Positions 1 to 9,606 are shown, numbered from the stretch's first letter. The stretch: 64,000 nt of DNA from CAYFZO01 sp964347615 (GCA_964347615.1 CAYFZO010000011.1:1-64000); one strand, 5' to 3'. The notes: generated by a model not told the origin, from the letters alone. Made by a program: numbers and translations.

Positions 1-391
1 GCGCTGTTTTCAGGGTGAGACAAGTTGCAAGCGCTGCGATGACGTTAAGGGCGTCCGCAGGCGTGTTGACTCATTCTTTCGGTATTGAGACCGCCGCGAG
101 CGAACTGGTTTTGGACGTGGTCGGGCCGTCGGTATCGGGCGTCGAGATTGTTTCGGTTCCGGCGGGCGGCGGCACGGCGTATTCTGCGCGGGACGGCGAG
201 ACGGTTCGCGTCGCGGTGGGTTTTGACGAGGCGGCCGAGGTGTCAACTTCAACCGGCGTGCCGTCTTTGACGCTCACGATCGGAGAGACGACCCGTTCCG
301 CGGCTTACGCGGCGGAATTAAGCAGCGCCTCGACGCTGGTATTCGCCTACGTGCTCCAAGCCGACGACGCGGACGAAGACGGCATCAGCGT
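1..391 (+). repeat. Internal gene duplication, copy A
   Basis: Bases 1-391 are identical to 1864-2254 (offset 1863). Similarity continues at a lower level through the Calx-beta and LRR modules, so the whole module of about 1.86 kb is duplicated, but only this part is unchanged. Copy A may extend left of the window. The exact match suggests recent duplication or gene conversion. Confidence 0.95.
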
Positions 392-3300
392 TTCGTCGGA
401 CGCGCTGTTGCTTTCCGGCGCCGCGATAACCGACGTGAGGGGGAATCCGCTGATGAGCACGAGTCTGGGAGACCATGCCATTTCGAACGCTGCGGATCAC
501 AAAGTTGTCGGGGACGCACCCGGCGGCCCCGGTAAGCAACCCGGCGAGTTGTCGTTCGACGCCGCCGCCGGTTCGCTTTTTGAAACCGAAGAAGGTCGCA
601 TGGTCGATCTGGTCGTCGCCGTCAGCCCGGCGCCGTTGACGAATCTGAACGTCCACTACAGTATCGGCGACGACGGCGACCCTCGCACCGCGGACGCGGA
701 CGGTTCGGATTATTCGGACCTCGGCGGCGGTGTTGTGACGATTGAGGCAAACGAGGGAACCGCCAAGATTTCCCTCCGGATAATTGACGACGGCGACGTT
801 GAGGCGACGAGGGAATCGTTCAAGGTTTCGCTGACGGCGGGCGACGGCTATGCGTTGGCCTCTCGCACGACGGCGTTGGTGGTGGTCAAGGAGGGCGTGT
901 GCGACAGGACGCCGCAAGTCCGGGACGGGATTTTGGGATTAATCCCCGGTGTCAGCAGCTGTGCCGACGTCGCGGATGAGGATTTATCCGGCATAACGGG
1001 GACGTGGGATCTGACCAAGAGAGATATCAGCGTTATCAGGGTGGGTGACTTTTCAGGTCTCGTCAACCTGGACGTGTTGTGCCTCAATGACAACCAACTG
1101 ACCACGTTGCCGGCCACTGTCTTTTCAGGCCTCGTCAACTTGGTGGAGATGTATCTCAATAACAACCGATTGTCCGCTTTACCGGAAAGTATATTTTCAG
1201 ACCTCGTCAGCGTGGAAGAGGTGTACCTCCATAACAACCGCCTGACCGCCTTGCCGGAAAGCATATTTTCAGGTCTCGGCAACCTGGAGCAGTTGTGGCT
1301 TCATAACAACCGCCTGACCGCTTTGCCGTCAGACGTGTTTTCAGATTCCGGTAACTTGAGTTGGTTGCCTCTCCATGGCAACCGCCTGGCTACCTTGCCG
1401 GAAAGCATATTTTCAGGCCTCGTCAACTTGGAGCGGTTGTATCTCCATGACAACCGCCTGACCACCTTACCGGCGACTGTCTTTTCAGGTCTCGTCAACC
1501 TGGAGCGGTTGTATCTTCATGACAACCGCCTGACCGCCTTGCCGGCGACCGTATTTTCAAGTCTCGGCGACTTGGAAGAGTTGTGGCTTCATAACAACCG
1601 CCTGACCACCTTGCCGGAAGGTATATTTTCAGGTTTCGGCAACTTGGAGTGGTTGTATCTGCATAACAACCCCGGCGCACCTTTTATTTTCACTTACCCT
1701 CGGTTTGAGCAGGTGGACTTGCCGGCCTCATCCATGCCTGACGTTGCCGCGGTCATACTGGTCTTGGATTACGTGGCACCTACGACGACTGCCGCAACCC
1801 TGTCAGCGGAAGGCGGCGAGTTGTCGGTTAAGAGAGCGGTGGTTCCCCGAGGGAGCACTGCAAGCGCTGTTTTCAGGGTGAGACAAGTTGCAAGCGCTGC
1901 GATGACGTTAAGGGCGTCCGCAGGCGTGTTGACTCATTCTTTCGGTATTGAGACCGCCGCGAGCGAACTGGTTTTGGACGTGGTCGGGCCGTCGGTATCG
2001 GGCGTCGAGATTGTTTCGGTTCCGGCGGGCGGCGGCACGGCGTATTCTGCGCGGGACGGCGAGACGGTTCGCGTCGCGGTGGGTTTTGACGAGGCGGCCG
2101 AGGTGTCAACTTCAACCGGCGTGCCGTCTTTGACGCTCACGATCGGAGAGACGACCCGTTCCGCGGCTTACGCGGCGGAATTAAGCAGCGCCTCGACGCT
2201 GGTATTCGCCTACGTGCTCCAAGCCGACGACGCGGACGAAGACGGCATCAGCGTCGAGTCGGACGCGCTGTTGCTTTCCGGCGCCGCGATAACCGACGTA
2301 AGGGGGAATCCGCTAATGAGCACGAGTCTGGGAGACCATGCCATCTTGAACGCCGCGGGTCACAAAATTGTCGGGGGTACGCCCGGCGGCCCCGGTAAGC
2401 CGCCCAGCGAGTTCAAGCTGTCGTTCGATGCCGCTGACGGCTTGGTATTCAGCACCAGAGAAGGCGACGTGGTCGATCTGGTCGTCACCGTCAGCCCGGC
2501 GCCGTTGACGGATCTGAACGTCAATTACGGTATCGGCGCCGACGGCGACCCTCACACCGCGGACGCGGACGGTTCGGATTATTCGGACCTCGGCGGCGGT
2601 GTTGTAACGATTGAGGCAAACGAGGAAACCACCAAGATTTCCCTCCGGATAATTGACGACGGCGCCGTCGAGGCGACGAGGGAGTCGTTCAAGGTGTCGC
2701 TGACGGCGGGCGACGGTTATGACCTGGTCTTTCCCACGACGGCGTTGGTGGTCATCAAGGAGGGCGTGTGCGACAGGACGCCGCAAGTTCGGGACGGGAT
2801 TTTGAGGTTAATCCCGGGTGTCGGAGACTGCGCCGATGTAACGAATGAAGACTTATCCGGGATAACGGGAGCGCTGTTACTTAACGCAAAGAGGATAAGC
2901 GTCCTTAGAGAGGGCGATTTTTCGGGTCTGGATAATTTGGAGCAGTTGCTGCTCTGGGATAACCGGCTGACCGCTTTGCCGGCCACTGTCTTTTCAGATC
3001 TCGGCAGCTTGGAGTGGTTGTTCCTCGAACGCAACCGACTGACCACTTTGCCGGCCACCGTCTTTTCAGGTCTGGATAGCTTGAAGCAGTTGCACCTCCA
3101 CCGCAACCAGCTGACCGCTTTGCCGGCCACTGTCTTTTCAGGCTTGGACAATTTGTGGAAGCTGAACCTCGACCGCAACCAACTGGCTGCTTTGCCGGAA
3201 ACTGTATTTTCAGGTCTCGGCAGCTTGTGGAAGTTGTTCCTCGATGAGAACCAACTGACTGCTTTGCCGGAAGCTATATTTTCAGGCCTCGACAATTTGT

Positions 3301-4106
3301 GGGGGCTGTCCCTCACTGGCAACCCCGGCACGCCTTTTACCCTTGCTCGCTCGAGACTTAAGAAAGTAGGTACGCCATATCCGTCCATGCCTGAGGTTGT
3401 CGCAGTCAAGTTGACCTTGGATCAAGCGGTGCCTACGACGGTTACCGCAGACTTATCGGTGCAGGGCGGTAAGTTGTCGGTCGGGAGAGCGGTGATTCCC
3501 AAGGGGAGCACCGAAAGCGCCGTTTTCACCGTGAGACAAGAGACGGATGCTCAGATGACGTTAAGGGCGTTCAGAATTCGGTTGAGTGGTGATTTTGTGG
3601 GCGCCGAGGTTGGCGGTGATGAACTGGCTCTGGACGTGGTCTGCCCGGAGGTGTCGGGCGTCTCCATCGTTTCGACTCCGCGCGACACGGCGTACTCTGC
3701 GCAGGACGGCGAGACAATCCGCGTTGCGGTCGGTTTTGGTGAAGCGGTCAAGGTATCTCCTTCACCCGCCGGGCCGTCTTTGACGCTCACGATTGGAGAG
3801 ACGGATCGTTCCGCGGTTTACGACCAGAAGTCAAGTGACGACGAGAGGTTGGTGTTTTTCTACCAGCTCCAAGCCGACGATGCGGACGCCGACGGCATCA
3901 GCATCGGGCAGGAGGCGCTGAGGCTTGCTGGCACTAAGATAACCGACGTGAAGGGGAACCCGCTGGAGAGCACGAGTCTGGGAGAACATGCCATCCCGGA
4001 CGACGGAGATCACAAGGTCGACGGCAGCGTGGTCTCCGAAGACAAAGGATCCGTCAAGGGAGTTCGATTGAAGATCAGGGTGTTTCTCGAACACGCGCTG
4101 GACTAG
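1..4106 (+). CDS. Giant modular LRR / Calx-beta-like / SwmB-like repeat protein, 5' end outside window
   Basis: The reading frame is open from base 3 and the first codons match an internal part of the same protein, so the gene starts upstream of the window; the GTG at 15 is not its start. At least 1,367 residues are present. Counted from base 15, the modules are SwmB-like beta domain (about 33-165), Calx-beta-like domain (about 176-292), a Cys-containing cap followed by leucine-rich repeats of about 24 residues with the theme LPxxVFSGLxNL (about 335-555), a short Ig-like strand region, then a second SwmB (655-785), Calx-beta (802-915), LRR set (958-1105) and a third SwmB (1208-1338). No membrane or sorting signal is seen at the C terminus. 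A surface or secreted adhesion/binding role is inferred from the architecture; the ligand is unknown. Confidence 0.8.
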   Translation, partial: AVFRVRQVASAAMTLRASAGVLTHSFGIETAASELVLDVVGPSVSGVEIVSVPAGGGTAYSARDGETVRVAVGFDEAAEVSTSTGVPSLTLTIGETTRSAAYAAELSSASTLVFAYVLQADDADEDGISVSSDALLLSGAAITDVRGNPLMSTSLGDHAISNAADHKVVGDAPGGPGKQPGELSFDAAAGSLFETEEGRMVDLVVAVSPAPLTNLNVHYSIGDDGDPRTADADGSDYSDLGGGVVTIEANEGTAKISLRIIDDGDVEATRESFKVSLTAGDGYALASRTTALVVVKEGVCDRTPQVRDGILGLIPGVSSCADVADEDLSGITGTWDLTKRDISVIRVGDFSGLVNLDVLCLNDNQLTTLPATVFSGLVNLVEMYLNNNRLSALPESIFSDLVSVEEVYLHNNRLTALPESIFSGLGNLEQLWLHNNRLTALPSDVFSDSGNLSWLPLHGNRLATLPESIFSGLVNLERLYLHDNRLTTLPATVFSGLVNLERLYLHDNRLTALPATVFSSLGDLEELWLHNNRLTTLPEGIFSGFGNLEWLYLHNNPGAPFIFTYPRFEQVDLPASSMPDVAAVILVLDYVAPTTTAATLSAEGGELSVKRAVVPRGSTASAVFRVRQVASAAMTLRASAGVLTHSFGIETAASELVLDVVGPSVSGVEIVSVPAGGGTAYSARDGETVRVAVGFDEAAEVSTSTGVPSLTLTIGETTRSAAYAAELSSASTLVFAYVLQADDADEDGISVESDALLLSGAAITDVRGNPLMSTSLGDHAILNAAGHKIVGGTPGGPGKPPSEFKLSFDAADGLVFSTREGDVVDLVVTVSPAPLTDLNVNYGIGADGDPHTADADGSDYSDLGGGVVTIEANEETTKISLRIIDDGAVEATRESFKVSLTAGDGYDLVFPTTALVVIKEGVCDRTPQVRDGILRLIPGVGDCADVTNEDLSGITGALLLNAKRISVLREGDFSGLDNLEQLLLWDNRLTALPATVFSDLGSLEWLFLERNRLTTLPATVFSGLDSLKQLHLHRNQLTALPATVFSGLDNLWKLNLDRNQLAALPETVFSGLGSLWKLFLDENQLTALPEAIFSGLDNLWGLSLTGNPGTPFTLARSRLKKVGTPYPSMPEVVAVKLTLDQAVPTTVTADLSVQGGKLSVGRAVIPKGSTESAVFTVRQETDAQMTLRAFRIRLSGDFVGAEVGGDELALDVVCPEVSGVSIVSTPRDTAYSAQDGETIRVAVGFGEAVKVSPSPAGPSLTLTIGETDRSAVYDQKSSDDERLVFFYQLQADDADADGISIGQEALRLAGTKITDVKGNPLESTSLGEHAIPDDGDHKVDGSVVSEDKGSVKGVRLKIRVFLEHALD
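1864..2254 (+). repeat. Internal gene duplication, copy B
   Basis: Second copy of the 391-bp exact repeat, encoding the end of an Ig-like strand and most of a SwmB-like domain. The first difference is in the codons around base 2255, where copy A has a Ser-Ser pair and copy B a Glu-Ser pair. Confidence 0.95.
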
Positions 4107-4268
4107 ATCTTTCCGGGCACTGATTTTCAGCCGATTCAGCGCATCGGCGCCGTGCGGGCGACCTGATTTCGTCGTGCGCTTCCTGAACGGCGTTCAAACC
4201 GCCTTTCCTGCGCTTTCAAATGTCGGCGGTGAACGTCGACGGCGAACGTCGGCGGCGAGGTGCGCAGC

Positions 4269-4297
4269 TTGAGTCGCGTGTGCGATTTGCGTATGAT
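4269..4297 (+). promoter_or_regulatory. Probable sigma-70 promoter of rpmE
   Basis: A -35 like TTGAGT (4269-4274) and a -10 TATGAT (4292-4297) are separated by 17 bp, followed by a GGAGG ribosome site about 8 bp before the GTG start of rpmE. The 4107-4268 stretch before it holds no gene I can support. Confidence 0.55.
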
Positions 4298-4323
4298 GCG
4301 CTTCGTTCCTGAGGAGGATTGCA

Positions 4324-4542
4324 GTGAAGCCCAACGTTCATCCGGAGTACCGGGAAGTCAAAGTCAATTGCAGCTGCGGCAACGCTTTCACGGTGCGCTC
4401 GACTTATTCGGAAGCGGCGCTTACGGTCGAAGTATGCTCGGCTTGCCACCCGTTTTACACCGGCAAGCATAAGATTCTTGAAAGCGCAGGGCAGGTGGAC
4501 AAGTTCCGCAAGCGCTACGGCAAGAGCAGCAAGACTGCCTGA
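4324..4542 (+). CDS. rpmE: 50S ribosomal protein L31
   Basis: A 72-residue protein of the large ribosomal subunit, starting at GTG behind a strong GGAGG site. It carries the four zinc-ligand positions of the zinc-binding L31 type: Cys16, Cys18, Cys38 and Cys41, the last two as CSAC. Full length for the family, with a basic C terminus (KRYGKSS). Because it keeps the Cys ligands it is the zinc-replete paralogue; a zinc-free paralogue, if any, is not in the window. It is transcribed alone from its own promoter and is followed by the nuclease gene. Confidence 0.95.
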   Translation: MKPNVHPEYREVKVNCSCGNAFTVRSTYSEAALTVEVCSACHPFYTGKHKILESAGQVDKFRKRYGKSSKTA

Positions 4543-4564
4543 TTGCTTCTCCAGTCGTTATCGT

Positions 4565-5356
4565 TTGGCTTCGCTTCAGCGAAGCGTGTTCGTTGTTTTT
4601 CTTGTGCTTGCGTTTGCGCCGCCCGCGGGGCGGGCCGACGACGGTGAATGCCGTCCTTCGGAGATTGCCCGTTGGGCATACTCGGATTACATCCACGACG
4701 GCGACACCGTGTGGCTCGACGACGGCACCAAGGTCAGGATTATCGGCCTGAACGCGCCCGAGCTCGCGCGCGAAGATCAACCCGGCGAACCCTTTGCCGA
4801 ACAGGCCCGCGACGCTTTGCGCCGACTGCTGACGGGCAAGGTCGGCGTCGAGTACGACGAAGAGAGAAAAGATCGCTACGGGCGAGTGCTCGCCCACGTT
4901 TATTCGGAGTCTCTGGTCAACGTCGCCGCGCGGGTCATCGAAGACGGCCTGGCCTACGCGGTGACTTTCCCTCCCAATCTGAAGCACCGGCGCTGTTATC
5001 GGAAAGCCGAGCAAGCGGCTCGCGCCGCGGGCGCCGGAATATGGTCGCACCGATACTTCGCTCCGATTGCGGCGGCGCAAGTCAACCGAGGCGGCTTCAT
5101 GCGGGTAAAAGGTTGCGTCAAGAGCACCAGGAACACGCGCAAAACAACCTACCTTAAATTGACCTCGGGGTTTCGTTTGAAAGTGAGCCGTGCCGACTTC
5201 AACGACGTTTTGGCGCCGTTCACGCGGGGTTCGTCGCCTGATTTTTCGGGGGCTTGCCTGATCGTCAGAGGTTGGGTCTATAATGACAAGCGCTCCAAAT
5301 TCAGAACTTTAACAATCCGCCATTCAGATAACGTTGAAACCGTCAGCCATCCGTAA
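4565..5356 (+). CDS. Secreted staphylococcal-nuclease-like (thermonuclease) protein
   Basis: An SNase-fold nuclease, predicted to cut DNA or RNA outside the cytoplasm. A hydrophobic signal segment (FVVFLVLAFAPPAGRA) precedes the domain. The catalytic signature is readable: HDGDTVWL, RIIGLNAPE with the catalytic Arg and Glu region, and KDRYGRVLA with the second Arg. After the nuclease domain there is a further OB-like stretch (RVKGCVKS to TLTIRHS) of about 75 residues. The start is uncertain: TTG 4565 gives a positively charged signal n-region, GTG 4586 is the alternative, and the frame stays open upstream into rpmE. The 3' end overlaps the next gene by 23 bp, suggesting co-translation. Confidence 0.8.
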   Translation: MASLQRSVFVVFLVLAFAPPAGRADDGECRPSEIARWAYSDYIHDGDTVWLDDGTKVRIIGLNAPELAREDQPGEPFAEQARDALRRLLTGKVGVEYDEERKDRYGRVLAHVYSESLVNVAARVIEDGLAYAVTFPPNLKHRRCYRKAEQAARAAGAGIWSHRYFAPIAAAQVNRGGFMRVKGCVKSTRNTRKTTYLKLTSGFRLKVSRADFNDVLAPFTRGSSPDFSGACLIVRGWVYNDKRSKFRTLTIRHSDNVETVSHP

Positions 5357-6818
5357 CTTGTCGCGGCGCTTGCTTCCCCTGCTTTGGCTGCCGCTGTCCT
5401 TAGGTCTTGCGTCGTGCGCCGTCAATCCGGTCACCGGCGGCAAGGACTTGGTTTTCATGAGTGAGGACCAGGAACTCGAGATCGGTAAGAAGCTGCATCC
5501 CACGGTGCTGGAACAGTACGGCGGCAAGTACGACAATCCTGAGATTCAGGCCTACGTCGCCGAGCTCGGCAACCGGCTCGCCGAGAAAAGCCACAGGGAT
5601 CACTTGATTTACCACTTCACGGTACTCGACACTCCTAAGATCAACGCGTTCGCCTTGCCCGGTGGTTACATTTACGTGACTCGCGGCATCATGGCGTATA
5701 TGAATTCAGAAGCCGAGCTGGCCGGCGTAATCGGCCACGAAATCGGCCACGTTACGGCTCGGCACGGCGTGCGCCAGCATACGAAAGGGACTTTGCTTTC
5801 GATACTTACGCAGGTGGTTTCCGGGGCGTCCGGCAATGCGTATGCGGACGATTTGGTCAATCTGCTGGGGACGGTGCTGATTACGGGTTACGGCCGAGAG
5901 AATGAACTCGAGGCCGACAGGCTCGGCGCCGAGTACTCGGCGAGAATCGGCTACGATCCCCGGAAAATGCTTGACGTTCTGCAGGTGCTCAAGAACCAGG
6001 AAGAATTCGAGAAGCAGCTGGCCAAGGAGCAGAACCGAAAGCCGAACGTCTATCACGGACTTTTCTCGACGCACCCCAAGAACGACGACAGGCTCAAAGA
6101 GGTTACCGATGCGGCGTCGAAAATCAGCGGAGAGTACGTTCCCGAGGATCCCGAGGCTTTTCTGGAGAAGATTGAAGGCATGACTTACGGTCCGTCGGCG
6201 AAAGAAGGCGTACTCAGAGGGGAGCGCTTCTACCATGCCGATCTCGGCATTACTTTCAAATTTCCGTACCGATGGCTCGTAAGCAATCAACCTACTTACG
6301 TTTTAGGACGAAACTTCACCGATACTTCTTTGCTCGTTTTCACAGCCGAGGACAGGAACCGCAAGGAAAGCCCGCGGCGATTCCTGGCGCGTAAGCTGAA
6401 AACGAAAGAGGCGAACCTCGGGGGCGAGCCGCTGTCCGGTTCCGAGCTTGAGGGCTATACCACGGTGGCGGAGATAAACACGCCTTACGGCAGGAAAGAG
6501 GGGCGTATCTCGGTGGCGTTCTTCGGCAAGAGAGCCTACATGTTCCACGCCGCGAGCCGTACTCCGGAGGAGTTTTCGCAAAACGACGCTTTGTTTTTCG
6601 ACACCATCCGCAGCTTGCGTCCTTTGCGCGACGACGAGCGCGCACTGGTGAAACCGCTCGCTATCTCGTTGGTGCGGGTCAAGCAAGGCGACACTTTTGC
6701 TTCGCTTGCCGCGCAATCGGGATTCGGGCACCATCCCGAGGAACAATTAAGGCTGCTCAACGCCATGTACCCTCACGGTGAACCGCAGCCGGGGCAATTG
6801 CTCAAGACGGTGCACTGA
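5334..6818 (+). CDS. M48-family zinc metalloprotease lipoprotein with C-terminal LysM-like region
   Basis: A 494-residue periplasmic or outer-membrane protease related to BepA/LoiP-type M48 enzymes that act in envelope protein quality control. It starts at TTG, has a lipoprotein signal ending LASC|A, the zinc motif HEIGH at residues 135-139, and a downstream ENELEAD Glu ligand near residue 193. The C-terminal 50 residues (VKQGDTFASLAAQSG) resemble a LysM peptidoglycan-binding module, as in other proteobacterial members of this type. It overlaps the nuclease gene by 23 bp. The substrate cannot be read from the sequence. Confidence 0.9.
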   Translation: MKPSAIRNLSRRLLPLLWLPLSLGLASCAVNPVTGGKDLVFMSEDQELEIGKKLHPTVLEQYGGKYDNPEIQAYVAELGNRLAEKSHRDHLIYHFTVLDTPKINAFALPGGYIYVTRGIMAYMNSEAELAGVIGHEIGHVTARHGVRQHTKGTLLSILTQVVSGASGNAYADDLVNLLGTVLITGYGRENELEADRLGAEYSARIGYDPRKMLDVLQVLKNQEEFEKQLAKEQNRKPNVYHGLFSTHPKNDDRLKEVTDAASKISGEYVPEDPEAFLEKIEGMTYGPSAKEGVLRGERFYHADLGITFKFPYRWLVSNQPTYVLGRNFTDTSLLVFTAEDRNRKESPRRFLARKLKTKEANLGGEPLSGSELEGYTTVAEINTPYGRKEGRISVAFFGKRAYMFHAASRTPEEFSQNDALFFDTIRSLRPLRDDERALVKPLAISLVRVKQGDTFASLAAQSGFGHHPEEQLRLLNAMYPHGEPQPGQLLKTVH

Positions 6819-6821
6819 AGG

Positions 6822-7718
6822 ATGCCGCCGGTCTACCTCGTCGATTCCAGCATCTACATCTTCAGGGCGTGGTTTTCGATGCCCGACACCTTGGTCGGCG
6901 CCGACGGGCAACCGGCCAACGCGTTTTACGGGTTCTTTGACTTTGTCGTGCGTTTCCTCGGGCAAATCCGTCCGCGGCACGTCGTGTTCGTATTCGATGA
7001 AAGTCTGGAGCAGTCTCACCGCAACGACATTTACCCCGCCTATAAAGCCAACCGCGAACCGGCGCCGCCCGAGCTCAAGCGGCAATTCGGGCAATGCCGC
7101 GAGCTGGTGCGTTCATTCGGCGCCAGCGAGATCGCCGACAACCGCTACGAAGGGGATGATTTGATCGGCACGCTTACGGTGCGGGCCCGCCGCGAAGGAC
7201 GTCCGGTGGTCATCGTGACCAGCGACAAGGATCTCGCTCAGTTGGTCGAAGACGACGATTTGTGGTGGGACTTCACCAAAGGCGCCAAGCTCGACAAAGA
7301 CGGCGTTACCAAACGCTTCGGTATATCGCCCGAACGCCTTGCCGACATGCTTGCCATCGCGGGCGACGCGGTTGACAACGTCCCCGGAGTGCCCGGCATC
7401 GGTCCGGTGACCGCCACTCATCTGCTCGCGCACTTTGACTCGCTCGATCAGCTGCTCGAGCGGTGGCGGGAAATAGAACGTCTCAACTTGCGCGGTGCGA
7501 AACGAATCGCGGGGTTGATCGGGGAACATCTCGAGACGATACGTCTGTCCCGCCGCCTCACGGAGATTCATTGCGAAGTGCCGTTGCCCGACGGATTCAC
7601 GGCCGAGCTCGGCCCGTCGGACGCCGCGCGTTTCGACACCTTGTCGGACGACGTGGGACTCAGCGACTACCGGCGCCGGCAATTCGCCCGATGCGTTGAG
7701 CGGATCAAGCCCGCGTAG
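6822..7718 (+). CDS. Stand-alone 5'-3' exonuclease / flap endonuclease
   Basis: A 298-residue homologue of the N-terminal 5'-nuclease domain of DNA polymerase I. Acidic metal-binding positions are visible at LVDSS, FDES, YEGDDLIGT and TSDKDLAQLV, and a helix-hairpin-helix type segment reads NVPGVPGIGPVTA. It lacks polymerase domains. It is longer than E. coli Xni and keeps the H3TH region, so it should cut flaps such as those of RNA primers. It begins 3 bp after the M48 gene stop, so it is probably translationally coupled to it. Whether a full-length PolA exists elsewhere is not visible. Confidence 0.9.
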   Translation: MPPVYLVDSSIYIFRAWFSMPDTLVGADGQPANAFYGFFDFVVRFLGQIRPRHVVFVFDESLEQSHRNDIYPAYKANREPAPPELKRQFGQCRELVRSFGASEIADNRYEGDDLIGTLTVRARREGRPVVIVTSDKDLAQLVEDDDLWWDFTKGAKLDKDGVTKRFGISPERLADMLAIAGDAVDNVPGVPGIGPVTATHLLAHFDSLDQLLERWREIERLNLRGAKRIAGLIGEHLETIRLSRRLTEIHCEVPLPDGFTAELGPSDAARFDTLSDDVGLSDYRRRQFARCVERIKPA

Positions 7719-7745
7719 GAACGCGGACTTGTCCGCGCGGGGGAG

Positions 7746-8756
7746 TCAGGCCGGCGAACCGCTTTCCAAGGCGTCTTGCACCAGCGCGCTCAGGCATTCA
7801 ACGTGCTCGCGGGCGTCGTTCAACGCCGGGATGTAATGAAACCGCTCGCCGCCGGCCTCGAGAAAGAAAGCGCGGTTTTGAACGTCGATTTCTTCGAGTG
7901 TTTCCAGACAATCCGCCGCGAACCCCGGGCAGAACACGTCCACCGACTTGACGCCTTGCCGCGCGAGGGTGCGCAAGGTTTCGTCGGTGTACGGCTTGAG
8001 CCATTCGGCGCGCCCGAAACGCGACTGGAAGCTGACCAGCCATTGCCCCCAGCCGATTCCCAGTTTGCGCGCGATCAATCCGGCGGTTTCGCGGCATTGC
8101 AGCTGGTAGGGGTCTCCCAGCAGCACGTTTCTCTTGGGCAGGCCGTGAAACGAGAACAGCAGTTTTTCACCGGCGTCACGTCGTTTTCGCCACTCCCGGA
8201 TCCGTGCGGCGCACGCCTCGACGTAGGCGTCGTTGTCGTGGTATCCGCTGATGAAGTGCATTTTCGGCAGCCGCCGTTGTTTCTTGAATGCCCGGGCAAT
8301 CAAGTCGAACGCCGCCGCGGTCGTCGTCGAGGAGTATTGAGGGTAAGCGGGCAATACGACCAGGTGCGTCGTTCCAAGAGCGTCCAGTTTTTCCAAAGCT
8401 GAAGCGATGGAAGGCTGGCCGTAACACATCGCTGCCTCGACCGTCGCGTGTAAGCCGCGGCGTTTCAACTCGACGTCGAGTGCTTGCCGTTGTTTGAGCG
8501 TGTGAACCAGCAAGGGCGATCCTTGATCGGTCCAGATTTTGCGGTAAGCGCGCGCCACGCGCCTTGGGCGCAACGTAAGAACCAGTCCGTAGAGTACGGG
8601 CAGCCAGATTGCGCGGGGTATCTCGACCACGCGCGGGTCGGACAGGAACTCCCTTAGGTAACTTCTGACCGCGGATGCCGTCGGCGCCTGCGGAGTACCG
8701 AGATTGATCAGCAACGCTCCCGCGCGTGCCTGAGCGTGATGGTGGGCTGATGGCAT
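7746..8756 (-). CDS. hemH: Ferrochelatase
   Basis: The last enzyme of protohaem synthesis, inserting Fe2+ into protoporphyrin IX. The 336 residues match family length. Visible signatures are LLINLGTPQAP at the N terminus, PAYPQYSSTTTA, and the active-site FSFHGLPKR with the metal-binding His. The start was placed at ATG 8756 because the frame upstream is arginine-rich and lies in the HNH gene region. It is convergent with the flap nuclease, with a 27-bp gap. The C terminus (ESGSPA) has no membrane segment. Confidence 0.95.
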   Translation of the reverse strand: MPSAHHHAQARAGALLINLGTPQAPTASAVRSYLREFLSDPRVVEIPRAIWLPVLYGLVLTLRPRRVARAYRKIWTDQGSPLLVHTLKQRQALDVELKRRGLHATVEAAMCYGQPSIASALEKLDALGTTHLVVLPAYPQYSSTTTAAAFDLIARAFKKQRRLPKMHFISGYHDNDAYVEACAARIREWRKRRDAGEKLLFSFHGLPKRNVLLGDPYQLQCRETAGLIARKLGIGWGQWLVSFQSRFGRAEWLKPYTDETLRTLARQGVKSVDVFCPGFAADCLETLEEIDVQNRAFFLEAGGERFHYIPALNDAREHVECLSALVQDALESGSPA

Positions 8757-8790
8757 GGCCGCCGGGTTCCTAGCGGTGCGCCGCCGTCGT

Positions 8791-9387
8791 CTACTGGCGT
8801 CGTTTGCGGTTGCGCAACGGGCTGTTTCTCGGGAAATGAGTGTGCAGAAACTCCATCTGGTCGGCGAGGATGTTGCGCGCCTGCAGGTACACGTACTCGG
8901 CGTGCGTCGGCGTGAACGGAATCGCAATCAGCTGCATGTCGGCTTGTTCCGGCGTATATCCGGCTTTTGCGTTGTTGCAGCTTCTGCACGCGGTAACCAC
9001 GTTTTTCCAGACGTCTTCGCCGCCTAAGCTCAACGGCACGACGTGGTCGCGCGACAGATGCCGTCGGTGAAAATGACCGCCGCAGTACATGCACAAAAAA
9101 GCATCGCGTTTGAACAACGCGAGATTATTCAGGGGCGGGACGTAGTTTTCGTGCAGACGCGGATTGTTTCCGTGCGTCGCAATGATCGAGTTGATCTCGA
9201 TGACGCTGCGTTTGCCGGTCAAGGCGTTGATGCCGCCGCGGACCTGGTACGTGGTTACGCCGCAGGCGTAGGCGACCTGGTCGTTATAGTAGAATTTGAC
9301 GGCGTCTTGGTATTTGATCCACTCGAGCGGCGTGCTCGAGGCGTCGGTTCTCAGGATCCATTGGCCGAGGTTCTGAAACGTGGTCAT
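8791..9387 (-). CDS. HNH endonuclease domain protein
   Basis: A 198-residue protein with a clear HNH nuclease core: FLCMYCGGHF (first zinc-type CxxC), LSRDHVVPLSLGG (catalytic His region), and WKNVVTACRSCNNAKAG (Asn and second CxxC). The N-terminal 90 residues have no recognised motif. It is the single-copy chromosomal HNH type common in proteobacteria, often of unknown role, rather than a homing endonuclease: there is no intron or intein context. It lies 34 bp upstream of hemH on the same strand and may be co-transcribed with it. Confidence 0.85.
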   Translation of the reverse strand: MTTFQNLGQWILRTDASSTPLEWIKYQDAVKFYYNDQVAYACGVTTYQVRGGINALTGKRSVIEINSIIATHGNNPRLHENYVPPLNNLALFKRDAFLCMYCGGHFHRRHLSRDHVVPLSLGGEDVWKNVVTACRSCNNAKAGYTPEQADMQLIAIPFTPTHAEYVYLQARNILADQMEFLHTHFPRNSPLRNRKRRQ

Positions 9388-9533
9388 GGCGTCCGGGCGG
9401 CTTTGCGCGTGCGATGGTTAAAATACCGATATTACCGGAAAACGCCCGCCCGATGGTCGCTGCCGCCTTGCCTTGTCAGAGGGCAGGGTTTTTTGGATCG
9501 TCTCGGGTACGCCCGGGACGCCCCCGGGATGCC

Positions 9534-9606
9534 CCTAGGATGCCCCTAGGATGCCATCGGGACGCCATCGGGACGCCATCGGGACGCCATCGGGACGCCA
9601 CCGGGG
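9534..9606 (+). repeat. 11-bp tandem repeat tract
   Basis: Four perfect head-to-tail copies of ATCGGGACGCC at 9556-9599, preceded by two copies of a related 11-bp unit (CCCTAGGATGC) and followed by a degenerate copy. The constant 11-bp period is close to one DNA helical turn. It is non-coding and sits upstream of the DnaA-box-like sites. Confidence 0.9.
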
